Origin: Fervidicoccus fontis Kam940
GTDB lineage: Archaea; Thermoproteota; Thermoprotei_A; Sulfolobales; Fervidicoccaceae
Length of the DNA stretch: 64,000 nucleotides
Assembly (NCBI RefSeq): GCF_000258425.1
Contig: NC_017461.1
Coordinates: forward strand, 806,001-870,000
Direction: 5' to 3'
A program made the translations under genes and the position numbers. Positions 35,781 to 43,728 of the stretch are shown here, one piece after another. Under the pieces are notes generated by a model. That model did no database searches, was not told the DNA's origin, and saw nothing but the letters and a program-made list of their open reading frames with translations. Each line of letters starts with the position of its first letter. Position 1 is the stretch's first letter.

Positions 35781-37166
35781 TTATTTTTTTATCATATGTA
35801 TTGGCTCTCCCAACAGATATTCTGCAATGTCTCTTATAGATTCTGAAACAGTCAAATGAGGATATGTGATTTTAGATGCCTCTTCAATGGTTATCTTGTT
35901 TAAATAGAGAGGTAAGTACGAAGAGATGACTTCTGAAGCATGTGGGGCTACTATCTCGATGCCGTAAATTTTCTTACTTTCTTTATCAAGCAATAATTTT
36001 ATAAAAGATCTCCTTTCATTCCTTATTCTAACAGCCGCTAGATAGTAAATTGGAAGTTTAATTTTCTCATAGTTTATTCCTTTTGAATTCAGCTCGTTTT
36101 CTCCCATACCTATCCATGCAATTTCTAGCCCACTGAATATCACCTGCGGTATTGAATAGTAGTCAACATGAAAGCCGTTATTCTCGCTTATCCATTTAGC
36201 TGCAGAAATACTCTCTATTATTGCTTTGTGTGCTAGCAGAGGACCACCTACAACGTCTCCCGTTGCATAGATCCCTGAAGCATTTGTCTCAAGTTTTTCA
36301 TTAACTTTTATGAATCCCCTTTCATCTATCTTTATGCCTAAGTTTTCTAATCCAATGTTTTTGGTTTTTGGCGATCTTCCTGTGCTTATAATCACTTTAT
36401 CTACTTCAAGCTTTTCATCATTACTCAATAAAACTTGATAATTTTCGCTAACTTTACTTACCCCTTTGAGACTTGTTCTTTCCATAACTTTTACTCCTTT
36501 CTCAACTAAATATCCTTTTATAGCTTGAGATACGTCCTTATCAAGGAATGGAAGGATCCTCTCTTTCAATTCAACAAGATAGGTTTGTATACCTAATGAG
36601 GAAAACATGTTGGCAAGCTCTACCCCGATAACCCCTCCTCCAACTATTAGCATGCTATTTGGCTTTTCTTTAAGACTAAACACTTCTCTGTTGCTTATTA
36701 TTCCCTTTTTGTCAAAATCTGCAACAGGAATTTTAGAAGGATCCGTACCCGTAGCCAATATAACATTCTTGGCATCTATCTCGCTATTGTTTTCTTCAAT
36801 AATAGATATTTTATTCTTCGCTTTTAGAACTCCTTTTCCCTTGAAGTAAGCAATATTGTCATATGAATCAAATAAAGATTCTATACCGTTCCTAACTCCT
36901 TTAACTGAGTTATCTGCCCATTCAATGAGTTTTTCCCATTCATAAGAACTGTTTGCGCTTATATTCTTTAGGGTTCTTATAGATTCTGCAAATTGATAAA
37001 TTGCTTTACTTGGAACGCACCCGTAGTTGGTACATTCCCCTCCTGTTAAATTTTCCTCAATTACTGCAACCTTCAAGCCTTTTTGGGCTAAATATATAGC
37101 TCCTGGATAACCTCCAGTTCCACTACCTATTATTGCTACATCGAATTCTTTTTTTATCGTTGACAA
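35781..37166 (-). CDS. lpdA: Dihydrolipoamide dehydrogenase (E3)
   Basis: A ~461-residue flavoprotein disulfide reductase. FAD-binding AIIGSGTGGYPGAIYLA, the redox disulfide GGECTNYGCVPSKA, the NAD loop IVGGGVIGVELANMFSSLG and YATGDVVGGPLLAHKA are all present. The C-terminal dimer interface ends with YPHLTVSESI, where the conserved histidine that activates the thiol is visible. TTG 37166 follows ggtgaagg; GTG 37175 is the alternative. It probably works with the E1 subunits encoded 3-5 kb away, although it is on the other strand. Confidence 0.95.
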   Translation of the reverse strand: MSTIKKEFDVAIIGSGTGGYPGAIYLAQKGLKVAVIEENLTGGECTNYGCVPSKAIYQFAESIRTLKNISANSSYEWEKLIEWADNSVKGVRNGIESLFDSYDNIAYFKGKGVLKAKNKISIIEENNSEIDAKNVILATGTDPSKIPVADFDKKGIISNREVFSLKEKPNSMLIVGGGVIGVELANMFSSLGIQTYLVELKERILPFLDKDVSQAIKGYLVEKGVKVMERTSLKGVSKVSENYQVLLSNDEKLEVDKVIISTGRSPKTKNIGLENLGIKIDERGFIKVNEKLETNASGIYATGDVVGGPLLAHKAIIESISAAKWISENNGFHVDYYSIPQVIFSGLEIAWIGMGENELNSKGINYEKIKLPIYYLAAVRIRNERRSFIKLLLDKESKKIYGIEIVAPHASEVISSYLPLYLNKITIEEASKITYPHLTVSESIRDIAEYLLGEPIHMIKK

Positions 37167-37308
37167 GACCTTCACCTTTTTCTAAATTTTTTACTTTTCT
37201 AAAAATATTTTTCAAATGTCGAGCAAAATTATTTTGGAGCTTAAAAATTTTTATATATACATTAAATAAATAATTTCTATTTCGTCAAGATTTTCAGAGG
37301 TACTGAAA

Positions 37309-37671
37309 ATGTCAGATATAAATGTAAAAAGGACAAAAACCGTTTTTGTTGCGATAGTTGGCAATGAAGAAGAGGGAGAAAAGCCTTTTCTAAGATATGA
37401 AATTGACGAAAAGAACCGAGTTATAAAGTTAATAGAAACTTATACCCCTCCAAAACTGAGAGGTAGAGGAATTGCAGAAAAGCTTGTTGATGAAGCTGTA
37501 AAATTTGCTAAGGAAAATGAGTTAAAAATAGAGCCTATTTGTAGCTATGCTATTTATTACTTTATAAAACATAGCGAAAAACGAGATCTTTTGGTTGATT
37601 GGATGAAAAATAAAAATGAAGAAGAACTAAAAAAGATTTTTGATGAAGCTATCCAAAGAGAAAGAAAATGA
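37309..37671 (+). CDS. Small GNAT-like acetyltransferase (COG2388 type)
   Basis: A 120-residue protein with the minimal GNAT core: FLRYEIDEKNRVIKLIETYTPPKLRGRGIAEKLVDEAVKFA, in which RGRGIA is the acetyl-CoA loop, and then PICSYAIYYFIKHSEKRDLL, typical of the YidJ/COG2388 group. The C-terminal extension is acidic and helical. Substrates of this group are not known. gaggta precedes the ATG. It lies 100 bases before carbamate kinase. Confidence 0.85.
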   Translation: MSDINVKRTKTVFVAIVGNEEEGEKPFLRYEIDEKNRVIKLIETYTPPKLRGRGIAEKLVDEAVKFAKENELKIEPICSYAIYYFIKHSEKRDLLVDWMKNKNEEELKKIFDEAIQRERK

Positions 37672-37773
37672 GTTTAATGATTAAAATGAAAGTAAATAAT
37701 ATAAGCTTTTATTTTATTTTTATGTAATTATTCTTCCCTTTTAAAAACCAAAAAATCTGGAGGTTGATTTTTC

Positions 37774-38739
37774 TTGTTTAAAAAAGATGGACAACTGATA
37801 GTCATCGCTCTCGGTGGAAATGCTTTTTTGCAAAAAGGGGAAAAAGGCACTGTAGAAGAGCAGTGGAAGAATGTTTATGTAGCTGCAAAGGAAATTGTCG
37901 GATTAATAAAAAGAGGATATAAAGTAGTAGTAACTCATGGAAATGGTCCTCAAGTAGGAAATGTTATGGAATGGATAGAAGCTTTAAAAGACAAAATTCC
38001 ACCGTTAACTATGGATATTGCAGGAGCTATGACTCAAGGATGGATAGGTTATATGTTACAGCAAGCAATTCAAAATGTGCTGATTGAAGAAGGACTTGAC
38101 CACCACTACCGTGCAGTAACTCTGATAAATCAAGTTATTGTTAAAAAAGACGATCCTGCATGGAACAATCCTACTAAGTATGTAGGTCCATACTATTATA
38201 ACGAAGAAGAAATTGAAAAATTGAAAAAAGAAAGAGGGTGGGTAATTAAACCGGATCCTAGGGGAGGTTACAGAAGGGTTGTAGCTTCTCCAGATGTCGT
38301 CGATAATGTCGAGAAAGAGGCAATTAAATTGCTTTATGAAAATGATTTTATTGTAATTGCAAGCGGTGGTGGTGGAATCCCGGTTGTTGCCGATGAAATA
38401 GGAAGATTAGAAGGCAGAGAAGCTGTAATAGACAAAGACTTAGGCGGTCAGCTATTAGCTTCCGTTGTTGATGCAGATATATTCATAATATTGACAGATG
38501 TTGAGGGTGCTTACATTAATTATGGAAAGCCTGACCAGAAGCTACTTAAAGAACTTAAAGTTAGTGAAGCGAAAAAGCTTTTAGAGCAAGGCATTTTTGG
38601 AGCTGGTAGCATGGGTCCAAAAGTTAAAGCAGCAATAAGATTTGCGGAGAAAACCGGTAAGCCTGCATATATAGGACATCTATATAAACTTCAAGACATA
38701 TTAGAAGGAAAGTCTGGGACGAAAATATTACCAGACTAA
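37774..38739 (+). CDS. arcC: Carbamate kinase
   Basis: A 321-residue amino-acid-kinase-fold enzyme. IVIALGGNAFLQKG, VVTHGNGPQVGNV, DIAGAMTQGWIGYMLQQA, ASGGGGIPVV, IDKDLGGQLLA and ILTDVEGAYINYG are diagnostic for carbamate kinase. It makes ATP from carbamoyl phosphate and ADP, releasing ammonia and CO2. The TTG start has ggagg nine bases upstream. The two other enzymes of the arginine deiminase route are encoded at 51.4-53.7 kb. Confidence 0.96.
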   Translation: MFKKDGQLIVIALGGNAFLQKGEKGTVEEQWKNVYVAAKEIVGLIKRGYKVVVTHGNGPQVGNVMEWIEALKDKIPPLTMDIAGAMTQGWIGYMLQQAIQNVLIEEGLDHHYRAVTLINQVIVKKDDPAWNNPTKYVGPYYYNEEEIEKLKKERGWVIKPDPRGGYRRVVASPDVVDNVEKEAIKLLYENDFIVIASGGGGIPVVADEIGRLEGREAVIDKDLGGQLLASVVDADIFIILTDVEGAYINYGKPDQKLLKELKVSEAKKLLEQGIFGAGSMGPKVKAAIRFAEKTGKPAYIGHLYKLQDILEGKSGTKILPD

Positions 38740-38746
38740 TTTTTAA

Positions 38747-39319
38747 TTATTTTAAATATTCTGAGAAATATAAAATCAAAAAGCCAAAGAAATATATGGT
38801 AATGTTATATATTTCTAGCAATGCAGTAGAAGGCCATCTCACAAATAAAGATCCTAATAAACTCAACAAAAATAAAATGAGAAAGAGGAAAAAGCTCGTC
38901 TTTCTTTTGAGTGTTAACATAGTGATAGAAAATAGAAGCAGTGAAATTGACATTAAAATAAAAAATTCTAGTGATACAAACCAATGAAACTTTGTACCCT
39001 CAGGAAACATTCCAATTAAAAATAAATGAAATGCTCCTACTGTATATACACCAACGGAGAAGGCACCAAACTTATTGGATAAAAGCTTTAACATGTAAGG
39101 AATATAAGATATTGCAAAGAGAGATGAGATAATCAATGTTATGTTAAATATTGAAGAATATTTTAGTCCAATCCTTCCTAAATCGCTTAGAGCGTTTTTT
39201 GAAACATCAAACCATGGATTTAATTTAACCGCTATTAATATTCCAATAAAAGCTATAAGAAAAGCAATAATCCCTTGATACTTAAAATATCTGATCCATT
39301 TGCTCGGGTTTTTTCTCAT
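38747..39319 (-). CDS. DUF998-family membrane protein
   Basis: A 190-residue protein with six hydrophobic segments. The motif KNALSDLGRIGLKYSSIFN after the first helix and the loop MFPEGTKFHWFVS are typical of DUF998. No function is established. ATG 39319 follows a purine run. It converges tightly with carbamate kinase (7 bases) and is divergent from three small membrane-protein genes. Confidence 0.82.
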   Translation of the reverse strand: MRKNPSKWIRYFKYQGIIAFLIAFIGILIAVKLNPWFDVSKNALSDLGRIGLKYSSIFNITLIISSLFAISYIPYMLKLLSNKFGAFSVGVYTVGAFHLFLIGMFPEGTKFHWFVSLEFFILMSISLLLFSITMLTLKRKTSFFLFLILFLLSLLGSLFVRWPSTALLEIYNITIYFFGFLILYFSEYLK

Positions 39320-39388
39320 GTTTTATCTCCGATAAAAATTTATAATACTTATCATATAATATTTTTAATAATTAAACAGGAGAATTTT

Positions 39389-39679
39389 ATGAAAATTAAA
39401 TTATCATTCACCATGGGTATAATATTGCTGTCAATTGGAATTATATTACTTCTTTTTTCCTTTATACTGGCATACAATTCTTTCACCAACTATACACTGG
39501 CAATACCTTCAAACTACAGCGATCTTTCTAGTGCTATAATAAATTCAAGCTATGAACTAATAATTCTCGCTGCAAAAATAGCCTTTTTAGGGATCATGGT
39601 TTGGATTTCAGGAATATTTATAAAGTATGGAGTAGATGCTTTTAGATTAGAAAAATTTTCTCAATCAAGTGAAAAATAA
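39389..39679 (+). CDS. Small membrane protein, first of a three-gene cluster
   Basis: A 96-residue protein of unknown family with two hydrophobic segments (about residues 8-29 and 56-78) separated by an external-looking, asparagine/serine-rich loop. ATG 39389 has aggag nine bases ahead. The longer frame reaching back to 39275 would overlap the DUF998 gene and is less likely. The stop is one base before the next ATG, so the pair is coupled. Confidence 0.65.
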   Translation: MKIKLSFTMGIILLSIGIILLLFSFILAYNSFTNYTLAIPSNYSDLSSAIINSSYELIILAAKIAFLGIMVWISGIFIKYGVDAFRLEKFSQSSEK

Positions 39680-39680
39680 A

Positions 39681-40073
39681 ATGAAGAGTGTAAAAGTCGG
39701 TTTTCTGATTGCTTCTCTATTTGTTTTATTTTTATTTTTACTTCCACTAATTCTTTTCTCTATTGATGCTTTGACAAACAAAAATTTAATAAGCTATAGC
39801 TATGAAATAGTTGATTCTGAAACTCCTCATCTAGATTTTAAATTAAACTATAACGGAGATATTTATTTAACAGATTTTAACATAACTATCAACGCATCAA
39901 ACGAAAGTTTCAATTTTTATGCAGAAAAAGTTCTTCCAAATAGTTCATTGAATTTTTCAATTCCTCTAAACGCTTCTAATTTAAAAGAACTCGAACAATT
40001 TAACATTAAATCATATACTCTTTCTTTCAAGATTATGGGTTTATATTTAATTAATACCGGTGTTAAATTTTGA
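39681..40073 (+). CDS. Membrane-anchored extracytoplasmic protein, second of a three-gene cluster
   Basis: A 130-residue protein with an N-terminal signal anchor (FLIASLFVLFLFLLPLILF) followed by a beta-rich, asparagine-rich domain with many N-glycosylation sequons (NASNES, NSSLNF, NASN). It is not assigned to a family. It starts one base after the previous stop, and its last four bases are shared with the start of the next gene. Confidence 0.65.
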   Translation: MKSVKVGFLIASLFVLFLFLLPLILFSIDALTNKNLISYSYEIVDSETPHLDFKLNYNGDIYLTDFNITINASNESFNFYAEKVLPNSSLNFSIPLNASNLKELEQFNIKSYTLSFKIMGLYLINTGVKF

Positions 40074-40516
40074 AAATTGCATTGAAAAAGATTATAAAAT
40101 CAATAACTATTGGACTAATATATAGCGCTTTACTCATTATATTAATATTAACAATACAATTTTTTATTAATACAATTTCTTTTCCTATATTAAAAGAAAT
40201 ATCGCCTCTTTTTTATTTTAATCTAAGAAATTATATTCCATATGTTGTACTCTTTTTATTTTTATCAACAGCTTCCGAAATATTAGAAGGAACCGTATAT
40301 AGCTTTATAGTTAAAGCAATATCCAAAATTATAGTATTAATGATAATTTTTACTTCTTTTAATAATGGATTTATTTCTTATTCCATAACTCAAGGTAATA
40401 GTATAGTAAATATAGAAATTAACTTTAATCCTTTGCTTTATTTGTTTTTTGCTATTTTTATTACATTTATACTATTAGATTTCTTTTCAATGATAAATTT
40501 CTATGATAAAAAATAG
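40070..40516 (+). CDS. Membrane protein, third of a three-gene cluster
   Basis: A 148-residue protein with four hydrophobic segments, unrecognised. The TTG start overlaps the preceding TGA (TTGA), a clear coupling signal. Together with the two genes upstream it forms a compact operon of small membrane or surface proteins without recognisable domains. Base composition is very AT-rich. Confidence 0.62.
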   Translation: MKIALKKIIKSITIGLIYSALLIILILTIQFFINTISFPILKEISPLFYFNLRNYIPYVVLFLFLSTASEILEGTVYSFIVKAISKIIVLMIIFTSFNNGFISYSITQGNSIVNIEINFNPLLYLFFAIFITFILLDFFSMINFYDKK

Positions 40517-40520
40517 TATT

Positions 40521-41054
40521 CTATTTTTTGTTAAACATTTTCGGAAACATTACTCCTTTTTGACCCTGATAATCACCAGAATATGGCTTTTCAACGGGAC
40601 TTAACAATTTTGCAAATATCAAATGTATAAATCTATCTCCAACATGCAATTTAACTGGAAAAGCTCCTCCGACAACCTCTATTGTGATATTTCCTTCGAA
40701 TCCAGCGTCAACTATTGTAGGTGGTGCAATTAATCCTAAGCGTGCAAAGGTGCTCCTCAGATTAACAAAAGCCATAAGATCATCTGGAAGCTTAACATAC
40801 TCTAAAGTATTTAATAAAACTCTTTCATTTGGTTGAATTACAAAAGATTCCCCTTTTTCTATGGTATAATACTGAAACGGATCAAGAAAATTAGCCTTAG
40901 AATCAACAGGTTCACTATTGCTTTTAAATCTAGCGATTTCATTTGAAAGTCTTAGGTCAAGGCCATTTTCCCTAACTATTTCTTCATCAAATGGTTCTAT
41001 AACAATTCTTTTCGTTTTTATATAATATTTTAAATCTCTATCTCCTAATATCAT
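40521..41054 (-). CDS. dcd: dCTP deaminase
   Basis: A 177-residue trimeric enzyme converting dCTP to dUTP (some archaeal members also hydrolyse dUTP). Signatures: [42 protein letters not shown], and the catalytic [17 protein letters not shown]. The C-terminal [15 protein letters not shown] matches the closing tail over the active site. It ends five bases from the convergent membrane-protein gene. Confidence 0.96.
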   Translation of the reverse strand: MILGDRDLKYYIKTKRIVIEPFDEEIVRENGLDLRLSNEIARFKSNSEPVDSKANFLDPFQYYTIEKGESFVIQPNERVLLNTLEYVKLPDDLMAFVNLRSTFARLGLIAPPTIVDAGFEGNITIEVVGGAFPVKLHVGDRFIHLIFAKLLSPVEKPYSGDYQGQKGVMFPKMFNKK

Positions 41055-41167
41055 ATAACATCGCCGAAATTAAATTATAATTTATACTAACTTCCTTTAT
41101 AATGTATAGAACTTTACTTTTTTAATTAAAACAACATTAAATATTTGTTTTTAATTCTAATTAATTA

Positions 41168-41235
41168 AAATGATGAGTGTGGCGGTCTCTGAACCATCAT
41201 GGTTATGAAGATAAATATAGGAGCCCTTGCTGATT
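41168..41235 (+). ncRNA. C/D-box guide sRNA candidate
   Basis: In the divergent gap between dcd and the nucleotidyltransferase gene are, in order, a perfect C box ATGATGA (41170-41176), a 12-base guide gtgtggcggtct, a D' box CTGA (41189-41192), a C'-like TATGAAG (41204-41210), a second guide region ending gagcccttg, and a D box CTGA (41230-41233). Short A/T-rich flanks can form a terminal stem. Order and spacing match archaeal 2'-O-methylation guides. By rule, the first guide would target rRNA or tRNA containing AGACCGCCACAC. The second inter-box space (19 bases) is slightly long. Confidence 0.65.
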
Positions 41236-41260
41236 AAAATAATGCATAAAGGTGAAATTA

Positions 41261-42007
41261 ATGAAAATAAAAGGCGTTATTTTGGCTGGTGGAGAGGGAA
41301 AAAGGCTTTGGCCAATTTCATATTATATCCAAAAAACGATGATCCCATTAGGACCAGAAGAAAAGCCTCTTCTTGAATTTATTATAAGATTGTTAAAACT
41401 TAATGGAATCAACGATATTGTAATTTTAATAGGTTACAAAGGAAACCAAATAAAAAATTATTTCGGAAATGGAGAAAGGTTTAATGTAAATATAGATTAC
41501 AGCGAAGACGATGAAAATTACAAAGGAAGTGCTGGAGCGCTTTTAAAAGCATATATTAATGGTTTATTTAATGATACAGAAAATGTTCTTATTTACTATG
41601 GTGACATACTTGGTGATTTTAATTTAAAAGAAATGATGATGTTTCATAGTTCTAGAAATGCTGATGCAACTTTAATGGTAACTGAAAAATATAATGTTCC
41701 AGTTGGAATTGCTAAAATTGAAAATGATAAAATAATAGAATTAAAAGAAAAACCTTGGCTTGAGCTAAATGCAACGATCGGAATTCTTACAATGAAAACT
41801 AATTTAATTTCTTTAATTAAAAAAATTCATAAAAAAGAAACTGATATTATGAGCGATTTTATTCCGTTTTTAATAAAAGAAAATTATTTGATCTTGCCAT
41901 ACTTCTTTAAAGATAAATGGTATGATATAGGCAGTATCGAAAGATATGAAAAAATAGATAAAACATGGCTAAATTCTATTTATCAAAAGTTGTTCTATCA
42001 GTTTTAG
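41261..42007 (+). CDS. Sugar-phosphate nucleotidyltransferase
   Basis: About 248 residues of the NTP_transferase fold: IKGVILAGGEGKRLWPISYYIQKTMIPLGPEEKPLLEF, then LIGYKGNQIKNYFGNG, IYYGDILGDFNLKEM and KEKPWLELNATIGIL. It activates a sugar 1-phosphate (glucose, mannose or similar) to an NDP-sugar. There is no C-terminal left-handed helix domain. ATG 41261 is chosen because ggtga (41251-41255) is a good site for it; the frame extends to GTG 41252. Confidence 0.88.
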   Translation: MKIKGVILAGGEGKRLWPISYYIQKTMIPLGPEEKPLLEFIIRLLKLNGINDIVILIGYKGNQIKNYFGNGERFNVNIDYSEDDENYKGSAGALLKAYINGLFNDTENVLIYYGDILGDFNLKEMMMFHSSRNADATLMVTEKYNVPVGIAKIENDKIIELKEKPWLELNATIGILTMKTNLISLIKKIHKKETDIMSDFIPFLIKENYLILPYFFKDKWYDIGSIERYEKIDKTWLNSIYQKLFYQF

Positions 42008-42018
42008 TAACCCTTACT

Positions 42019-42039
42019 ACCCCTTAATTTCTTATAGAG
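42019..42039 (-). repeat. Repeat cluster copy 1 (inverted)
   Basis: The minus strand reads ctctataagaaattaagggg t, matching the core ataagaaactaagggg of copies 2 and 3 with one change. It lies 12 bases after the nucleotidyltransferase stop. Confidence 0.65.
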
Positions 42040-42122
42040 TCGTATAAAGATATTTGTTATGAATTTACAAATAATATTTTTATACAAACTTTTTTTATAT
42101 TTCTATTTTTATAGATATTGTT

Positions 42123-42145
42123 TTCCATAAGAAACTAAGGGGTGT
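42123..42145 (+). repeat. Repeat cluster copy 2 (direct)
   Basis: Twenty-three bases, ttccataagaaactaagggg plus tgt, identical to copy 3. Start-to-start distance to copy 3 is 78 bases. Confidence 0.85.
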
Positions 42146-42200
42146 GTCGGGAAGTTTGACTAAGCTATGATTTTTAAATTAAATTCTTATTTTTGACTTG

Positions 42201-42223
42201 TTCCATAAGAAACTAAGGGGTGT
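42201..42223 (+). repeat. Repeat cluster copy 3 (direct)
   Basis: Identical over 23 bases to copy 2. It lies 163 bases before the trpS start codon. Confidence 0.85.
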
Positions 42224-42280
42224 TTCCTTTTTGAAAAATTCTCTTCTTAAAAAAATTCTTTAGTAAACTAATATGTAAAC

Positions 42281-42302
42281 AACCCCTTTTTTTCTTGTGG
42301 AA
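42281..42302 (-). repeat. Repeat cluster copy 4 (inverted, diverged)
   Basis: The minus strand reads ttccacaagaaaaaaagggg then tt, four changes from copies 2 and 3 over the aligned 20 bases. It lies 84 bases before trpS. Confidence 0.55.
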
Positions 42303-42385
42303 CTAGTGGATTAAAGTTTAATTTATAATATTTTGATTTATTTTTATAATGAGATTTTAAGAAAAATATATGGTAGTGAAGCTAG

Positions 42386-43507
42386 ATGGAAGAAAATAAA
42401 AAAGAAATTATTCTAGATCCTTGGGGATATTCTTCTATAGAAGATTATGATAAGCTTTTTACATTGTTTGGGATAAGACCATTCAAAGAAGTAATTCATT
42501 ATTTTGAAAATCCATCAATATTGATGAAAAGAGGAATAGTTTTTGGGCATAGAGATTTTGACGTTGTTTTAAGGGCTTTTAAAGAAGGGAAAAAAGTAAC
42601 ATTACTTACAGGATTTATGCCTAGTGGAAAACTTCATTTTGGGCATAAAGCTCTTTTCGATCAAATAATATACTATCAAAAGCAAGGCTTTCATATAAAT
42701 TTAGCATTAGCTGATATCGAAGCATATTCTGTTAGGAAGGTAGAAAGAAAAGAAACTATTCGTTTAGCTATAGAAGAATATGTTGCAAATGCAATAGCAT
42801 TAGGATTGGAGAAAAAAAATCTAAGAATATATTTTCAAAGCGCAACAAAACCTGCTTACTACAGATTAATACAGATGTTTAGTCAAAAAGTTACAATGGC
42901 AGAAATGACAGCTATTTACGGAGATTTAACTCCTGGAAAGATAGTATCAGTATTTACGCAGGCTGCAGATATATTGCATCCTATGCTTGAGGAGTTTGGA
43001 GGATATGATTATGTTTTTGTTCCAGTTGGAGCTGATCAGGATCCTCATATAAGATTTACAAGAGATATTTCTGATAGATTTTCCTCAGAATTAGGATTCA
43101 GAAGGCCTGCGAGTACTTATCATAGATTTATGACCGGTCTTGATGGAGGAAAAATGAGTAGTAGCAGACCTGAAAGCGCTATATTTTTAAGTGATCCTCC
43201 TGAAATCGTTGTAAAAAAATTAAATAATGCGCTGACTGGTGGAAGAGCTACTATTGAGGAACAGAAAAGACTTGGGGGAGAACCTCTAAAATGTGCAATA
43301 TATGAAATGTACTTGTACCATTTAATGCCAAATGATAAGGATCTTCTTGATATATTTATGAGATGTAGGAGAGGAGAACTTCTTTGTGGAGAAGATAAGA
43401 AATTAGCTATAGAAAAAACATTGAAGTTTTTGGACGATCATAGGAAAAAGCTTGAACAGGCAAAAGATGTTGCAGAAAGCTACATCGAAGAAATTCCAAA
43501 ATTTTAG
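42386..43507 (+). CDS. trpS: Tryptophanyl-tRNA synthetase
   Basis: A 373-residue class I synthetase. The HIGH signature is FMPSGKLHFGHKAL and the KMSKS signature GGKMSSSRPESAIFLSD, both of the archaeal/eukaryotic TrpRS form; the tryptophan pocket segments QADILHPMLEEFGGYDYVFVPVGADQDPHIRFTRDI are intact. It charges tRNA-Trp. The ATG follows gtgaagctag. The repeat cluster upstream may belong to its control region. A small ORF on the other strand overlaps its stop by four bases. Confidence 0.96.
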   Translation: MEENKKEIILDPWGYSSIEDYDKLFTLFGIRPFKEVIHYFENPSILMKRGIVFGHRDFDVVLRAFKEGKKVTLLTGFMPSGKLHFGHKALFDQIIYYQKQGFHINLALADIEAYSVRKVERKETIRLAIEEYVANAIALGLEKKNLRIYFQSATKPAYYRLIQMFSQKVTMAEMTAIYGDLTPGKIVSVFTQAADILHPMLEEFGGYDYVFVPVGADQDPHIRFTRDISDRFSSELGFRRPASTYHRFMTGLDGGKMSSSRPESAIFLSDPPEIVVKKLNNALTGGRATIEEQKRLGGEPLKCAIYEMYLYHLMPNDKDLLDIFMRCRRGELLCGEDKKLAIEKTLKFLDDHRKKLEQAKDVAESYIEEIPKF

Positions 43508-43650
43508 CATTTTACTCCATCTACTTCTAAATTAAATCTTTCAATAAGATTACATAAATCTTCTTCTGGAACGAGTGCTTCTTTTCCAGTTTCAGTTTTT
43601 ATATATAGAATTTTTCCCCATTTTTCTATTATGGCCTTTTCTTTTTTCAT
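43504..43650 (-). CDS. Small protein of 48 residues, unknown
   Basis: A short minus-strand ORF with ATG at 43650 and stop at 43504, in the gap between trpS and the thioredoxin-like gene. The peptide has good coding character: KAIIEKWGKILYIKTETGK, then EALVPEEDLCNLIERFN. The strand-turn-strand plus helix outline would suit a small beta-barrel or regulator subunit, but I recognise no family. gggttataaaa precedes the ATG. The stop overlaps the trpS stop in convergent orientation. Confidence 0.55.
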   Translation of the reverse strand: MKKEKAIIEKWGKILYIKTETGKEALVPEEDLCNLIERFNLEVDGVKC

Positions 43651-43728
43651 TTTTATAACCCTTATTAACAAAAACATTTTCAGTATTAGTAGTTATAATT
43701 AAAATAAATAATTATTGAAGTGGGAAAA

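Larger units (their letters stand above)
42008..42385. other. Gene-free region carrying a four-copy repeat cluster
   Basis: 378 AT-rich bases between the nucleotidyltransferase and trpS genes. They contain four related 21-23-base repeats (two direct in the middle, one inverted at each side) described separately; the rest has no recognisable ORF or RNA. Confidence 0.7.

Noticed and set aside
39275-39388. Longer N-terminus for the first small membrane protein
   Set aside because: The extension overlaps the divergent DUF998 gene and lacks a ribosome-binding site, while ATG 39389 has aggag.
42019-42302. CRISPR array
   Set aside because: There are only two direct identical repeats with a 55-base interval, the outer copies are inverted, and no cas gene is in the window.
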